From positions 1 to 38,504 of the forward strand of contig CAMDDO010000025.1 in the NCBI GenBank assembly GCA_945892755.1: DNA of 38,504 nucleotides. Reading direction: 5' to 3'. This DNA is from Rhizobium sp. Q54. GTDB taxonomy: Bacteria; Pseudomonadota; Alphaproteobacteria; UBA828. Position numbers and translations under genes: made by a program. Shown here piece after piece: positions 6,843-15,483 of the stretch. The notes under the pieces were generated by a model. That model was not told where the DNA came from. It worked only from the letters and a program-made list of their open reading frames with translations, and did not search any database. Position 1 is the stretch's first letter; each line of letters begins with the position of its first letter.

Positions 6843-8377
6843 CACGCCGCCCCGGCTGTTGCCGCACTGCCGCCAAGCGCGGGCGTCATGATCGTTTCTT
6901 CGCTGATCGCATCGCCCTTCAATTCGGCGACGATGCGACCGCGATACATAACGAGCACACGGTCACACAGGTTGACCAGCTCGGGCACCTCGGTCGAATA
7001 GAACAGGACGGCATGACCTTGTGCCGCGAGCTCGCGGATCAGCACGTATATTTCATGTTTGGTGCCGATATCGACGCCGCGCGTGGGATCGAACATCAAG
7101 AGCACCTTGCTATCGGCGAGCAGCCATTTGGCGATCGCGATTTTCTGCTGATTGCCGCCGCTGAACGAGGAGGCCGGCTTGTAAAGCGCGCGCGGGTGCA
7201 CTTGAAGGCGTGCGAACACTCTATCGACCGCTTTCCGCTCCGCGCCTCGATCGACCCAAAGAAAACGCGAGAACCGGTCGATCACCGGCAGTGAGGCGTT
7301 GTCCTTGCCCGAGAGCTTGAGGAACAGGCCCTCGCTTTTGCGATCTTCCGGCACCAAGGAAATACCGACGCCCGCATTCACCGCATCGCTCGGGTTTGCG
7401 AGCGTCACCGCCCGGCCACCGAGCATGATCTTGCCTGCCTTGAGGCCGATCACGCCGAATAGCGCCTCGAACAACTCAAGTTGCCCCATGCCCTGCAAGC
7501 CGGCAATGCCGAGCACTTCGCCCGGCCAGAGCACGAAAGACGTATCGCGCAGCATGGCGCCGGCGCTGAGGCCATCACCGGCAAGCGCTGGCGCTGCGGC
7601 ATCGGCTTTCCGGTTATCCACGCGCGGCGGATAGATCGCGCCGAGCGAACGGCCGATGATCAGCCGCACCACGTCGGTATCGCTCACTTCATCGATCTTG
7701 TAGGAGCCGACATGTTTGCCATTGCGCAAGACCGTGACGCTCTCGCAGAACCGGCGCACTTCGGCCATGCGATGCGAGATGAAGACTACGGTGATGCCCT
7801 CGGCCTTGAGTTGCGTGATCAACCGGCCGAGCCAGTCGACATCCGAAGCCGAGAGCGTTGAGGTTGGCTCATCAAGCAACAGCACGCGCGGCTTGCGGCC
7901 GATCGCCTTGGCGATCTCGACTTTCTGGCGTGTCGGCAGGTCGAGGTCGCTGATCAGGCGATCGGGACTGATGGCCTCGAGGCCGAGCTTGGCCAAGTGC
8001 GCCTCGACCAGTCGACGCGCGTGGCGTTTGCGAATTTGGCTGAAGGCGACCGGCTCGTAGGGAAGCAGAAGGTTTTGCGTGACCGTCAAATCGCGGATCA
8101 AGGTGAGTTCCTGGAAGGCGGTTTGAATGCCATGACGATAGGCCGCCTTGGGCCGGCCGAACGGCACCGTGTCGCCAAACACCTTTACGGTACCTTGATC
8201 CGGTCTGATCAAACCGCTCAACACCTTGACGAGGGTTGATTTGCCGGCGCCGTTCTCGCCGATCAAGGCGCGCACTTCGGCGCGGCCGATCGAGAGGCTG
8301 ACGTCGTCGAGCGCGACCGTGGCCTCGAAGCGCTTCGAGAGCCCTTGGACGTCGATCGCGGGCGCGCTGGCATCCAT
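6842..8377 (-). CDS. Ribose-type ABC importer ATPase with two nucleotide-binding domains
   Basis: The protein has 511 residues, the usual size for RbsA/MglA/XylG-type ATPases with two NBDs in one chain. The first NBD has Walker A GENGAGKS (about 40-47), signature-like LDLPTRQKVEIAKA and Walker B VLLLDEPTS. The second has the degenerate Walker A typical of this family (GIAGLQGMGQLEL), the signature FSGGNQQKIAIAK and FDPTRGVDIGTK. It drives import through the fused permease encoded immediately downstream. It lies 94 bases after the binding-protein gene, separated from it by a strong hairpin, so its expression is probably lower than that of the binding protein. The ATG at 8377 gives a normal N-terminus. 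The transported substrate is not deducible; the family takes up pentoses, hexoses, autoinducer-2 and other small polar molecules. Confidence 0.93.
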   Translation of the reverse strand: MDASAPAIDVQGLSKRFEATVALDDVSLSIGRAEVRALIGENGAGKSTLVKVLSGLIRPDQGTVKVFGDTVPFGRPKAAYRHGIQTAFQELTLIRDLTVTQNLLLPYEPVAFSQIRKRHARRLVEAHLAKLGLEAISPDRLISDLDLPTRQKVEIAKAIGRKPRVLLLDEPTSTLSASDVDWLGRLITQLKAEGITVVFISHRMAEVRRFCESVTVLRNGKHVGSYKIDEVSDTDVVRLIIGRSLGAIYPPRVDNRKADAAAPALAGDGLSAGAMLRDTSFVLWPGEVLGIAGLQGMGQLELFEALFGVIGLKAGKIMLGGRAVTLANPSDAVNAGVGISLVPEDRKSEGLFLKLSGKDNASLPVIDRFSRFLWVDRGAERKAVDRVFARLQVHPRALYKPASSFSGGNQQKIAIAKWLLADSKVLLMFDPTRGVDIGTKHEIYVLIRELAAQGHAVLFYSTEVPELVNLCDRVLVMYRGRIVAELKGDAISEETIMTPALGGSAATAGAA

Positions 8378-8408
8378 GGCGGACGGTTCCTGACGCCGGA
8401 GAAGAAAG

Positions 8409-8435
8409 GGGCCGCGATGCGGTCGCGGCCCCTCC
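8409..8435 (-). terminator. Intercistronic hairpin between binding-protein and ATPase genes
   Basis: A perfect 11-bp inverted repeat (AGGGGCCGCGA / TCGCGGCCCCT) with a 5-base loop lies between the stop of the binding-protein gene and the ATPase start. On the minus strand it is followed by a pyrimidine run with few consecutive Ts. It may act as a partial terminator or as an mRNA 3'-end stabiliser that raises binding-protein levels. Confidence 0.65.
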
Positions 8436-8471
8436 GTCTTCTAGAGCACGATGCTTACACGACGCCCCGTC

Positions 8472-9611
8472 TCAATAGTCGGGCTCGCCAAGCAGTGCCG
8501 AGCTGAAGCCGAGTTCCGGCGTGTTCGGCGACCAGAAATCGATCGCATAGTCCGGCGGCACGATGCCGGGCGGGATCGTGTTGCAGCCGCCGGCGAAATC
8601 GGCCGCGCTGCCCGAATCGCACAGCTTCACGTTGTCTTTGTTCACGTGAACGATCGCGTCATTGTAGAAGATCGGGTTGCTCGCCGGCTTCTTGCCATCG
8701 AGCACGTCGACCGCGACCTTGAGCAAGTAAGCGACACCCCAGAGGCCCGAGCCCGACGACAGGCCCTCGCGACCGAGCGCGCCTTCGATCTTCGAATCAG
8801 GCGGAAGCATTTGCAGCCGGCCGCCATTGGATGATTCGCCCGAGCACGGGATGATCGGGTTCTTCGGGTAATAGCCGTCTTCGACCTGCATCAACGAAAC
8901 CGTGTAGCAGCCGGTCTGCGTCACAATACCGTCGATGTCCTCCCACTTGTGGGTGGCGAGGAACTCTTTCAGCTTGATGCGAGCCTGTGACTGGTCCCAC
9001 ATGCCGACCAATTCGCCGATCACCTTGATATCGGGATGTTTGGCGACCGTCTCCTTGAAGCCCTGGTGATGTTCTTCGTTGTACGACACGCCGGGCACGC
9101 CGGTGATGGCGACGATATTTCCCTTGCCGCCGATCTTGTCGATCACCCACTCGGTGCGCTGCGCACCAAGCTTCACGCCATCGACCTTGACGACATAGGC
9201 GCATGGCTCGGTCACGCCGTTGATGACCACCACGACCACGCCTTTTTCGCAGGCGTTCTTGATCACGCCATTGAGCGCGGTCGGCGAGATCGGGAAGGCG
9301 AGGATGGCATCCGCGCCGGCCTGGATCATCGCGTTCATCTGCTGGATCTGTTTCTGCGCGTTGGCGCCGGCCGCCTGGGTGCGCAGCTCGACGCGATCCT
9401 TATAGGCGGCGGTCTTCGACATGGCGGTGACGGCGTTCTTGGCTTCGGTCTGCCACGCATTGCCGACATAGCTCATGCTGTAATAGATGAGGTACTTGCC
9501 GTCCTTGGTCTTGGCGGCGGCGTCATCGGCGCCGAAGCCGAGAGTAGCGGCCGCTGTCAGGCCGACGCCAAGCGCCAAGCCCTTCAGCCAACCCAGTTTC
9601 CGTGCGCGCAT
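8472..9611 (-). CDS. Periplasmic substrate-binding protein of a ribose-type ABC importer
   Basis: The protein has 379 residues. The N-terminus is a Sec signal peptide (basic MRARKLGWLKG, a hydrophobic core, and cleavage probably near AAA-KT at about 33). The mature part has the type I periplasmic-binding fold of the Peripla_BP_4 (RbsB-like) family: YLIYYSMSYVGNAWQTEAKNA, IQQMNAMIQAGADAILAFP, GVVVVVINGV, GNIVAITGVPG and a C-terminal lobe with WEDIDGIVTQTG. It is longer than RbsB (about 270 mature residues), with an extended C-terminus holding two Cys (KLCDSG, GGCNTIPPG) that may form a disulfide. An AGGGGGA motif precedes the ATG. It is the first gene of the transporter operon and should capture the solute in the periplasm. 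The ligand is unknown; its proximity to an amidase-like cluster suggests a non-sugar compound, by inference only. Confidence 0.9.
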   Translation of the reverse strand: MRARKLGWLKGLALGVGLTAAATLGFGADDAAAKTKDGKYLIYYSMSYVGNAWQTEAKNAVTAMSKTAAYKDRVELRTQAAGANAQKQIQQMNAMIQAGADAILAFPISPTALNGVIKNACEKGVVVVVINGVTEPCAYVVKVDGVKLGAQRTEWVIDKIGGKGNIVAITGVPGVSYNEEHHQGFKETVAKHPDIKVIGELVGMWDQSQARIKLKEFLATHKWEDIDGIVTQTGCYTVSLMQVEDGYYPKNPIIPCSGESSNGGRLQMLPPDSKIEGALGREGLSSGSGLWGVAYLLKVAVDVLDGKKPASNPIFYNDAIVHVNKDNVKLCDSGSAADFAGGCNTIPPGIVPPDYAIDFWSPNTPELGFSSALLGEPDY

Positions 9612-9672
9612 TGTGTTCCATCCCCCTGATCCGAGTGCCCTGAGGGCACCGCCGCAGCCCAGCGCGGTCGCA

Positions 9673-9685
9673 CCCCCTTAGGGGG
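9673..9685. promoter_or_regulatory. Short inverted repeat upstream of the transporter operon
   Basis: CCCCC-TTA-GGGGG lies about 62-74 bases upstream of the binding-protein start, inside the 294-base gap (9612-9905) that separates it from the divergent cupin gene. It could be an operator half-site pair or a small hairpin in the leader. I see no convincing -35/-10 pair and nothing else in the gap. Confidence 0.25.
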
Positions 9686-9905
9686 AAATACTCACCTTCG
9701 GAAACCGCGCGAGTCAATGTGGAATGCGGGTGGGCGGAACCGCAAGGGCGGCCGCCGCGGTCGCTGCCGAGGCGGTGCTTCGACGCGTGTTTCTTCAATC
9801 AATTGGTGGGAGCAGTGGCCGATTGGCCCACGCCACCCCTCGTGGTAGTGTCTTGCCGCATTCGAAGGAATCGATCGGCCATCCGGATTGTTGGGGGATC
9901 GGACC

Positions 9906-10490
9906 ATGGCGGCAAGCACGATTGAGCGCTATTTGCTCCCGGAAGTTGGCGGAAATCCGAACAACGCCGTGCTTCCCTTGCTTCTCTACAGAGCGGCCGT
10001 TCGCATCGACGAGCGCGATCCCGAAGGCTCGGTCGAGAAGACCTTTTGGTCCAACAATTGGGGCGATGGGTTTCGCGGCGATACTTTTCCCTTTCACCAC
10101 TATCATTCATTCGCCCATGAGGTCGTCGGCTGCGCGCGGGGCCAGGCAACGCTTCAGTTCGGCGGTCCGACCGGCCCGGTGGTCGACGTCGAGGCAGGCG
10201 ACGCGGTACTGATTCCAGCGGGCGTCGTTCATTGCCGACTCGACGATCGGCCGGGTTATGTGTCGATCGGCGCCTACCCGCCGGGACAGAAGGCCGACAT
10301 TTGCGTCCTATCGGAACGCGAAGCGGCCATCGCGCGCGCTCGCCCTGACGCGGAGGGCCTGGAGCTCAAGGTCGTCGGGACGGCGGAGCTGCCCGCGATC
10401 AAAGCCTCGATCGCGCGTACCGTGCTGCCCGCGACCGATCCGATTGCCGGAAAGAACGGCGCGGTTCAAACGCACTGGCTGAAGAGCTAA
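9906..10490 (+). CDS. YjlB-like cupin protein
   Basis: I took the ATG at 9906 (GGGGGA about seven bases upstream) rather than an in-frame start at 9888; this gives 194 residues. The layout matches the YjlB family of single-domain cupins. An N-terminal NPNNAVLPLLLYR leads to the first cupin motif FHHYHSFAHEVVG (His ligands and Glu), then GQATLQFGG, DAVLIPAGVVH (second motif His), the GAYPPGQ segment, and a C-terminal tail with ATDPIAGKNGAV. The spacing of the three His and one Glu predicts a mononuclear metal site. No activity is established for the family that I can name. It is transcribed divergently from the transporter operon and converges with the DMFase-like genes, so it may belong to the same catabolic cluster. 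Confidence 0.85.
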   Translation: MAASTIERYLLPEVGGNPNNAVLPLLLYRAAVRIDERDPEGSVEKTFWSNNWGDGFRGDTFPFHHYHSFAHEVVGCARGQATLQFGGPTGPVVDVEAGDAVLIPAGVVHCRLDDRPGYVSIGAYPPGQKADICVLSEREAAIARARPDAEGLELKVVGTAELPAIKASIARTVLPATDPIAGKNGAVQTHWLKS

Positions 10491-10518
10491 GTGTCGCGCG
10501 CTCGAATCGTTCGGTCGC

Positions 10519-12753
10519 TCAGAATTTTCGATCCGAAGCGAATGCTCTCAAAACGTTCTCCGTAATGCGCGAGACGTTATTGCGATAGCGGTCGTGCGAG
10601 AGCGAGCCGCACCACGCGATCGAGCCCACCGAAAACACCGCGCCGCCATTCGGCGTTTCGTAGAACACGAGATCGGCATGGTTGCGCGGGTTGTCGCGAC
10701 CATTGAGCGTCGGCAGCGTGACCACCAGCTCTTCGAGCACAAGCAAATAGTTCTCCGTGTGGTTTTCCGAGGTCGCGAGCACGAGCGCGTGCGGCGGCGT
10801 GCCGAGCGCAACATCGGCGCAATCGATCTCGATGCCGGCCGCGCCGCCGCCCTGACAACCGAAATCGCCGATCAGCTCGTCCTTGACGCCCTCGAAAATG
10901 AAACGTGCGCGGGCACCGCGGCTCGCCCTAGTGCGGCGATAGTATGAAGAGGCATCGAAGCCCTGCGAAACAAAACCGACGCCCGTGATCGATTGAGGCG
11001 CCATGCCATATTGACGGAACAGACCGCCCTCGAGTCCATCAAAGCTTTGCCAATGTTCGCCGGGCTTGGCATCCCAGGCGCGAATAGCGGGGCCGGGGCG
11101 ACGCACCTCGATCACGCCCGGCAGGGTCGGGTGATAGGCGATGCGCCAATAAAAGCCATTGCCGCCCAGATACATCAGGCGGCCGCCCTGGTGGGTATAG
11201 TCCTTCACGGCCTGCCACATCGGGATTGAATAATATTCCGGGTGCGAGCCGGTCAGCACCGCACGATAGGGCTTTAACAAAGCGATGCCCTCGGCGTGCA
11301 AATCATCATCGGTGATGACGTCGTAGCGGAAGCCCTTGGCTTCGAGCCAATCGGTCAAATGCAAATCGGCGTTGAAGGCCCAGAGCGAGGAACCCGGCGA
11401 GCCATTGTAGAGCGTGACCTTGGGGCGGAAATTGAGCACCGGGCGGCGCCAGGACGAATAGCAAATGCCGCTGCCGTCGCTGTGATTGTCATAAAGCGAT
11501 GAGCCATATTCGCGGTGCTTGTTGAGGAAGATGTCCTGCGGCGTCCACGAGGTCAGCCGACCCATCATCAGCTCGGCCCATCGCGCGTCGGTGGTCATGC
11601 GCTGATTCGCATAGGCCGCGTAGGAGGCGGTCGGTGCCAGGAACGCTATTTTCGCTGTCGCCGTGCCTTTGGGTGGCCGGACATAAAACGGCACATAATC
11701 CTCTTCCGCCCCGGCGCGCAGCCGCGCGGCATAGATGCCGCTCTTCAGGCCCGATGGAATCGTCAGGGTGAAATCGCATTCCCAGCCGGCGTCATAAAGA
11801 TCGTCATCGTGGAAATGGATGGCGCCATAGTGTTCGGGATGTTGGCTCGGCGTGACACCTTGGCCGCCCGGCCAGGAATGCCCGGTCATGGCGCGCGCCG
11901 GCAGATTGATCAGCGTGCCGTTGAGGCCATGGCGGCCGCGATCGACGAAGTGTGTGCTCGCCATATCGTGGCTGAAGTCCCACGCCGCCACGATGCTGGG
12001 CACCATGCCACCGTCGCGTATGCGTGCGGCTGCGGCTTGCAGGGCCGCGGGTGTGAACCCCTTATCGGCGATGACCGGGGCTTCGAGCTTGCCATTGTAA
12101 TGACGGTTGGTCAGGGTTTTGCCGCGGCTATTGCTTAGCCCTGCCGCGATCGTAAGGGGCACGGCCGGCAGCGCGATGGCGCCATGCTTGATTTTCGTCG
12201 CGGCCCGACCGCGATCATGGAGCTTCGGCAGCGCTTCAAGCGGTTCCTGATAAACCGTCATTTCGCCGGTCTGACCGTCGATCGTAGCGCCGACGCGATA
12301 CCAGCGTCGCGCCAGGAGGCGTGTACCGGTCGAGATGGTTTTGCCGCGCACGCCGTCGCCGAAGCGCAACGTCGCCGCGCCGCTCTGATCAATGATTAGC
12401 TCGAAGCCGCGCCGATCGTGCCATTTGGCGAGTAGCACTTGTTCGCCCTTGTCGGGCGTCGTCGGCCAGATCAGCGCTTGAACCGATAATGTCGTCAGGC
12501 CTTCCAGCACCGCGTGAGACGGCACGCAGCCATAGGAGCCGACGGCAATGGTTTGTTTCCGGCCCTTGTAGGTCTTATTCGCGGGCGTCTTGATGACGCG
12601 CTCTTTGTAGCCGGGTCCCTTGGGATTCAGATCGCCGCAGATCAGCCTCACAATGTCGGCGCGATAGCGCGACACACCATCGCAACTCACGAAGAAATTG
12701 ATGATTTCACCCGGCGCCGCACTGAGCCGATCCGCATAGGCCGTGATCTTCAT
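10519..12753 (-). CDS. N,N-dimethylformamidase-like large (beta) subunit
   Basis: The protein has 744 residues, close to the roughly 760 of the characterised Paracoccus enzyme. The N-terminal part (1-90) and a LamG-like jelly roll (about 90-230) precede the catalytic core from about 365 on, which has a glutamine-amidotransferase-like fold. DMFase uses a mononuclear iron bound by two Tyr and one Glu (Tyr399, Tyr440 and Glu521 in Paracoccus). Plausible equivalents here are Tyr381 in YAAYANQ, Tyr421 in SSLYDNHSDG and Glu506 in SHPEYYS, whose His504 also matches the conserved HxE. The family hydrolyses small N-substituted amides. Its start overlaps the small-subunit gene by four bases (ATGA), which fits a stoichiometric complex. 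There is no signal peptide, so it is cytoplasmic. The true substrate is unknown; many homologues outside methylotrophs are untested. Confidence 0.85.
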   Translation of the reverse strand: MKITAYADRLSAAPGEIINFFVSCDGVSRYRADIVRLICGDLNPKGPGYKERVIKTPANKTYKGRKQTIAVGSYGCVPSHAVLEGLTTLSVQALIWPTTPDKGEQVLLAKWHDRRGFELIIDQSGAATLRFGDGVRGKTISTGTRLLARRWYRVGATIDGQTGEMTVYQEPLEALPKLHDRGRAATKIKHGAIALPAVPLTIAAGLSNSRGKTLTNRHYNGKLEAPVIADKGFTPAALQAAAARIRDGGMVPSIVAAWDFSHDMASTHFVDRGRHGLNGTLINLPARAMTGHSWPGGQGVTPSQHPEHYGAIHFHDDDLYDAGWECDFTLTIPSGLKSGIYAARLRAGAEEDYVPFYVRPPKGTATAKIAFLAPTASYAAYANQRMTTDARWAELMMGRLTSWTPQDIFLNKHREYGSSLYDNHSDGSGICYSSWRRPVLNFRPKVTLYNGSPGSSLWAFNADLHLTDWLEAKGFRYDVITDDDLHAEGIALLKPYRAVLTGSHPEYYSIPMWQAVKDYTHQGGRLMYLGGNGFYWRIAYHPTLPGVIEVRRPGPAIRAWDAKPGEHWQSFDGLEGGLFRQYGMAPQSITGVGFVSQGFDASSYYRRTRASRGARARFIFEGVKDELIGDFGCQGGGAAGIEIDCADVALGTPPHALVLATSENHTENYLLVLEELVVTLPTLNGRDNPRNHADLVFYETPNGGAVFSVGSIAWCGSLSHDRYRNNVSRITENVLRAFASDRKF

Positions 12754-13061
12754 GGCAATTTCTCCGGCAGGCTGCGACCGGTGTAATGCTTCCAGCGCAT
12801 TCGGAAGACCGCGCGTTCGGCCTCTTCAAGCGAGCGAAACACCTGATTCTTGTGCAGCTTGAGCGGCTTGCCGGGCCGGCCGTCCATTTGCGCCAACATC
12901 CATTTGCGGTGCGGCTCGAGACAGACCAACACGTGTTTGCCCTCGGGCGGAGCGCCACGGAACAAGCCGAGAATTTGCTGAAGCTCGGCGCTATGCGCGC
13001 CGATCGGTTTGGCCATGAATTCGGCGGCGAGATCGAGCCGCTTCGGATCGACGCAAATCAT
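12750..13061 (-). CDS. DMFase-like small subunit
   Basis: The start is ATG at 13061, with GGGAGG eight bases upstream; a longer in-frame start exists (13157) but adds unconvincing sequence. This gives 103 residues. Conserved-looking elements are AKPIGAHSAELQQIL, EGKHVLVCLEPHRKW and the C-terminal AVFRMRWKHYTGRSL. The gene overlaps the large-subunit start by four bases, the expected order and coupling for an alpha/beta dimethylformamidase-type complex, and the sequence pattern is consistent with the family's small subunit. It is somewhat shorter than the roughly 130 residues of the Paracoccus subunit. A clear paralogue lies at 29947-30261 without any large subunit beside it. The role is presumably structural, completing the active heterotetramer; this is inferred. 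Confidence 0.75.
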   Translation of the reverse strand: MICVDPKRLDLAAEFMAKPIGAHSAELQQILGLFRGAPPEGKHVLVCLEPHRKWMLAQMDGRPGKPLKLHKNQVFRSLEEAERAVFRMRWKHYTGRSLPEKLP

Positions 13062-13183
13062 GCGCGGCCTCCCAAAGCGGCGTTGCTCGCCGCGCGTTTT
13101 ATTGATCAAGTAGGTTCCATTAGAACGAACGCGAGCGCGCCGGTCAATCGGCCCCAACGCGCGCGAGGTTAGGGAGGCGGCTC
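13062..13183. promoter_or_regulatory. Divergent promoter region between the DMFase-like operon and the CocE hydrolase
   Basis: A 122-base gap separates two divergently transcribed gene starts, so promoters for both must lie here or within the upstream genes. The centre (13095-13125) is noticeably AT-richer than the flanks (TTTTATTGATCAAGTAGG), including the palindrome TTGATCAA. No individual box can be assigned confidently. Confidence 0.35.
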
Positions 13184-14905
13184 ATGGCGGTCGAACTTGG
13201 CGAGAATTCGGGCGTCGTCTATGAGGAAGACGTTCCCGTGCGCATGCGCGATGGCGTCACGCTGCGCTGCAATGTGTTCCGCCCGGCCGATGGACGACCG
13301 GCGCCGGCATTGATCCAGCGCCAGCCCTATAACAAGAATGCCGCGCAATGTTACGTCTATGCGCACCCCGCGTGGTATGCGCGCCACGGCTATGTGACGG
13401 TCGTCGAGGATTCGCGCGGCCGCTACGCCTCGGAGGGCAAGTTCTATCCACTGCGCCACGACGCAACCGATGGCTATGACACGATCGAATGGGCCGCAGC
13501 CCAACCCTGGTGCAATGGCAAGGTCGCGAGTTTCGGCTTCTCGATTCCCGGCATCAATCAGCTTTTGGCCGCGAGCGAAAAGCCGCCTCATCTCGTCACT
13601 GCGATGCCGGGCTTCTACCCGCAAGGCATGTATGAAGGCTTCACCCATGTCGGCGGCACGTTTGGCCTGGCCGCGGTGATGGACTGGGCCATGCTGCTCT
13701 CGACCGAAGAGGCGCGCCGCGCCGGCGACCCCTCGCTGCTGGCTAAAATTCGCGCCGCCGCGTCATGCGTCGGGCGCTGGAACCCGACGCTCTCTTTGCG
13801 TGAGATTCCGTTTCTGCTCGATCCGCCGCTGATGCCGTTCCTCACCGATTATTTCAACCACCCGCTGCACGATGCCTATTGGCAGGATATCGAACTCAGC
13901 CCCCGTGCCGATCGCATCGACATTCCGTGCCTCCATATCTCGGGCTGGTATGACAGCTTCATCACCCAGACGATCGAGGCCTATGAACGCTTCGTCGCGC
14001 TCGGCCGTGCCGATCATCGGTTGTTCGTCGGGCCCTGGTATCACATTCCCTGGACCCAGCAGGTCGGCTGTATTGACTATGGTGAAGACGCCAAGAATGT
14101 GGTCGATGAGTTGCAGCTCGCTTGGCTCGATGCGCAATTGAAGGGCAAGCGCGAGGCGCTTGAGCGCATTCCCAAAGTGCGCGTTTTCATCACCGGCGCC
14201 AATCGCTGGCGCGATGCCGATCGTTGGCCGCTGCCGGGCATGCAACATACGAGCCTCTATCTGCATAGCCAAGGCCGCGCCAATTCGCTCTCGGGCAATG
14301 GCGGTCTGTCATGGCAAGCGCCCGGGCAAGAGCCACCGGACTTCTATGTCTATGGTCCCGAGGCGCCGGTGCAAAGCGCAGGCGGTCATTCCTGCTGCAT
14401 GCCGATGAACACGCCGATGGGACCCGCCGATCAGGCCGGCGTCGAGCTTCGCAACGACGTGCTGGTCTATACCTCCGCGCCACTCGAGCAGCCCTTGTTG
14501 GTCGCCGGCAAAGTGAACGCGATCATTCATGCCGCGACCACCGCGCGCGATACCGATTGGGTGGTGAAGTTATGCGACGTTTCACCCGATGGGCGTTCGA
14601 TCAACCTTCAGGAGGGCGTGGTGCGTGCGCGCTATCGCGATGGCGCGACCGCCGATCGGCCGATCGAACCGAACCGCGTTTACGAATATCGCATCGCGGT
14701 CGGCGTGGTGTGCCACCAATTCAAAGCGGGCCATCGCCTGCGCGTACAGATCGCCAGCAGCAATTTCCCGGCCTGGGACCGCAACCCGAACACCGGCGAT
14801 CCGCTGGGCGGCGAGGCGCCGTTCAATTGGGTGGTCGCCAACCAGACGATCTTCCACGATGCGACGCGGCCGTCACGCCTCGACATGCCTGTGGTGCGCG
14901 GATAG
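13184..14905 (+). CDS. CocE/NonD family serine hydrolase
   Basis: The protein has 573 residues, the usual size for the CocE/NonD (X-Pro dipeptidyl-peptidase S15-like) family. An alpha/beta-hydrolase domain carries the nucleophile elbow GFSIPG (Ser120), the acid Asp257 in GWYDSF and the base His287 in GPWYH. EDSRGRYASEG (75-85) is the family signature. The C-terminal third (from about 340) is the jelly-roll domain with QIASSNFPAWDRNPNTG. GGGAGG precedes the ATG. Family members hydrolyse esters or amides such as cocaine, glutaryl-7-ACA and alpha-amino acid esters. There is no signal peptide. It is divergent from the DMFase-like pair, so the two hydrolases may act successively on one imported compound; this is inference. 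Confidence 0.92.
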   Translation: MAVELGENSGVVYEEDVPVRMRDGVTLRCNVFRPADGRPAPALIQRQPYNKNAAQCYVYAHPAWYARHGYVTVVEDSRGRYASEGKFYPLRHDATDGYDTIEWAAAQPWCNGKVASFGFSIPGINQLLAASEKPPHLVTAMPGFYPQGMYEGFTHVGGTFGLAAVMDWAMLLSTEEARRAGDPSLLAKIRAAASCVGRWNPTLSLREIPFLLDPPLMPFLTDYFNHPLHDAYWQDIELSPRADRIDIPCLHISGWYDSFITQTIEAYERFVALGRADHRLFVGPWYHIPWTQQVGCIDYGEDAKNVVDELQLAWLDAQLKGKREALERIPKVRVFITGANRWRDADRWPLPGMQHTSLYLHSQGRANSLSGNGGLSWQAPGQEPPDFYVYGPEAPVQSAGGHSCCMPMNTPMGPADQAGVELRNDVLVYTSAPLEQPLLVAGKVNAIIHAATTARDTDWVVKLCDVSPDGRSINLQEGVVRARYRDGATADRPIEPNRVYEYRIAVGVVCHQFKAGHRLRVQIASSNFPAWDRNPNTGDPLGGEAPFNWVVANQTIFHDATRPSRLDMPVVRG

Positions 14906-14982
14906 GCCGAAAAAGCCACAGCGCCGGACTCGAGGCCGCGCTAGACTGCGGTGCGTCGAACGGCTCAGCGGAGGACGTCTGC

Positions 14983-15369
14983 GTGACAGCCGAGGAAGCA
15001 CGGTTTGCCGACGTGGTGATCCTGAGGGTCGCCGGTCGGGTCGATCAGGAGACCAGTCTGGGGCTCCAGGAAGCTCTGCAGCGCGTGATCGAAGGCATCG
15101 GCGCGCCGAGCCTCGTCGGTCTCGTGATCGATTTCTCCCGCGTTCCCTATATCAGCAGCGCCGGCTTGCGGGCCCTCATGGTCGGCGCCAAGCAGTGCAA
15201 GGCGAGGGGCGGCAAGATCGCCCTCGCCGCGCTTCAGCCGGTCGTGCGCGAGGTCTTTCAGATCAGCCGATTCGACAAGGTGATCGCGACGTTCGAGTCA
15301 TTGCCCGATGCGCTCGGCTCGATGTCGCAAGCCGCCGTTGTCGCGTTCCGGGCCGGCCCCGCGAGATAG
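14983..15369 (+). CDS. STAS-domain anti-sigma factor antagonist (first copy)
   Basis: GTG start at 14983 with GGAGGA eight bases before it; 128 residues. It is a single STAS domain: VVILRVAGRVDQET, LVGLVIDFSRVPYISSAGLR and VVREVFQISRFDKVI. The Ser pair in YISSAGLR is the position phosphorylated by RsbW/SpoIIAB-type kinases in this family. In the unphosphorylated state such proteins bind the kinase and release its other partner. It is closely similar to the STAS protein at 15560 (shared VREVFQISRFDKVI run), so the two arose by duplication. It is the first gene of the plus-strand set that leads to the PP2C phosphatase at 16997; the RsbW-like kinase is at 20406. Cytoplasmic. Confidence 0.9.
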   Translation: MTAEEARFADVVILRVAGRVDQETSLGLQEALQRVIEGIGAPSLVGLVIDFSRVPYISSAGLRALMVGAKQCKARGGKIALAALQPVVREVFQISRFDKVIATFESLPDALGSMSQAAVVAFRAGPAR

Positions 15370-15483
15370 GGTTCGGGCACGGCCGGCGCCCGCGGCACGC
15401 CGCGAATTGGCATCGCTTACATCAGGACTGGTCCTGCCCTTGATCGGGCCGACGCCAAGCCTTAAACCCTTCGCTCGTCATTA

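Noticed and set aside
14311-14982. Upstream extension of the first STAS frame into the CocE gene
   Set aside because: This part overlaps the CocE hydrolase in another frame. STAS homology and the GGAGGA site begin at 14983.
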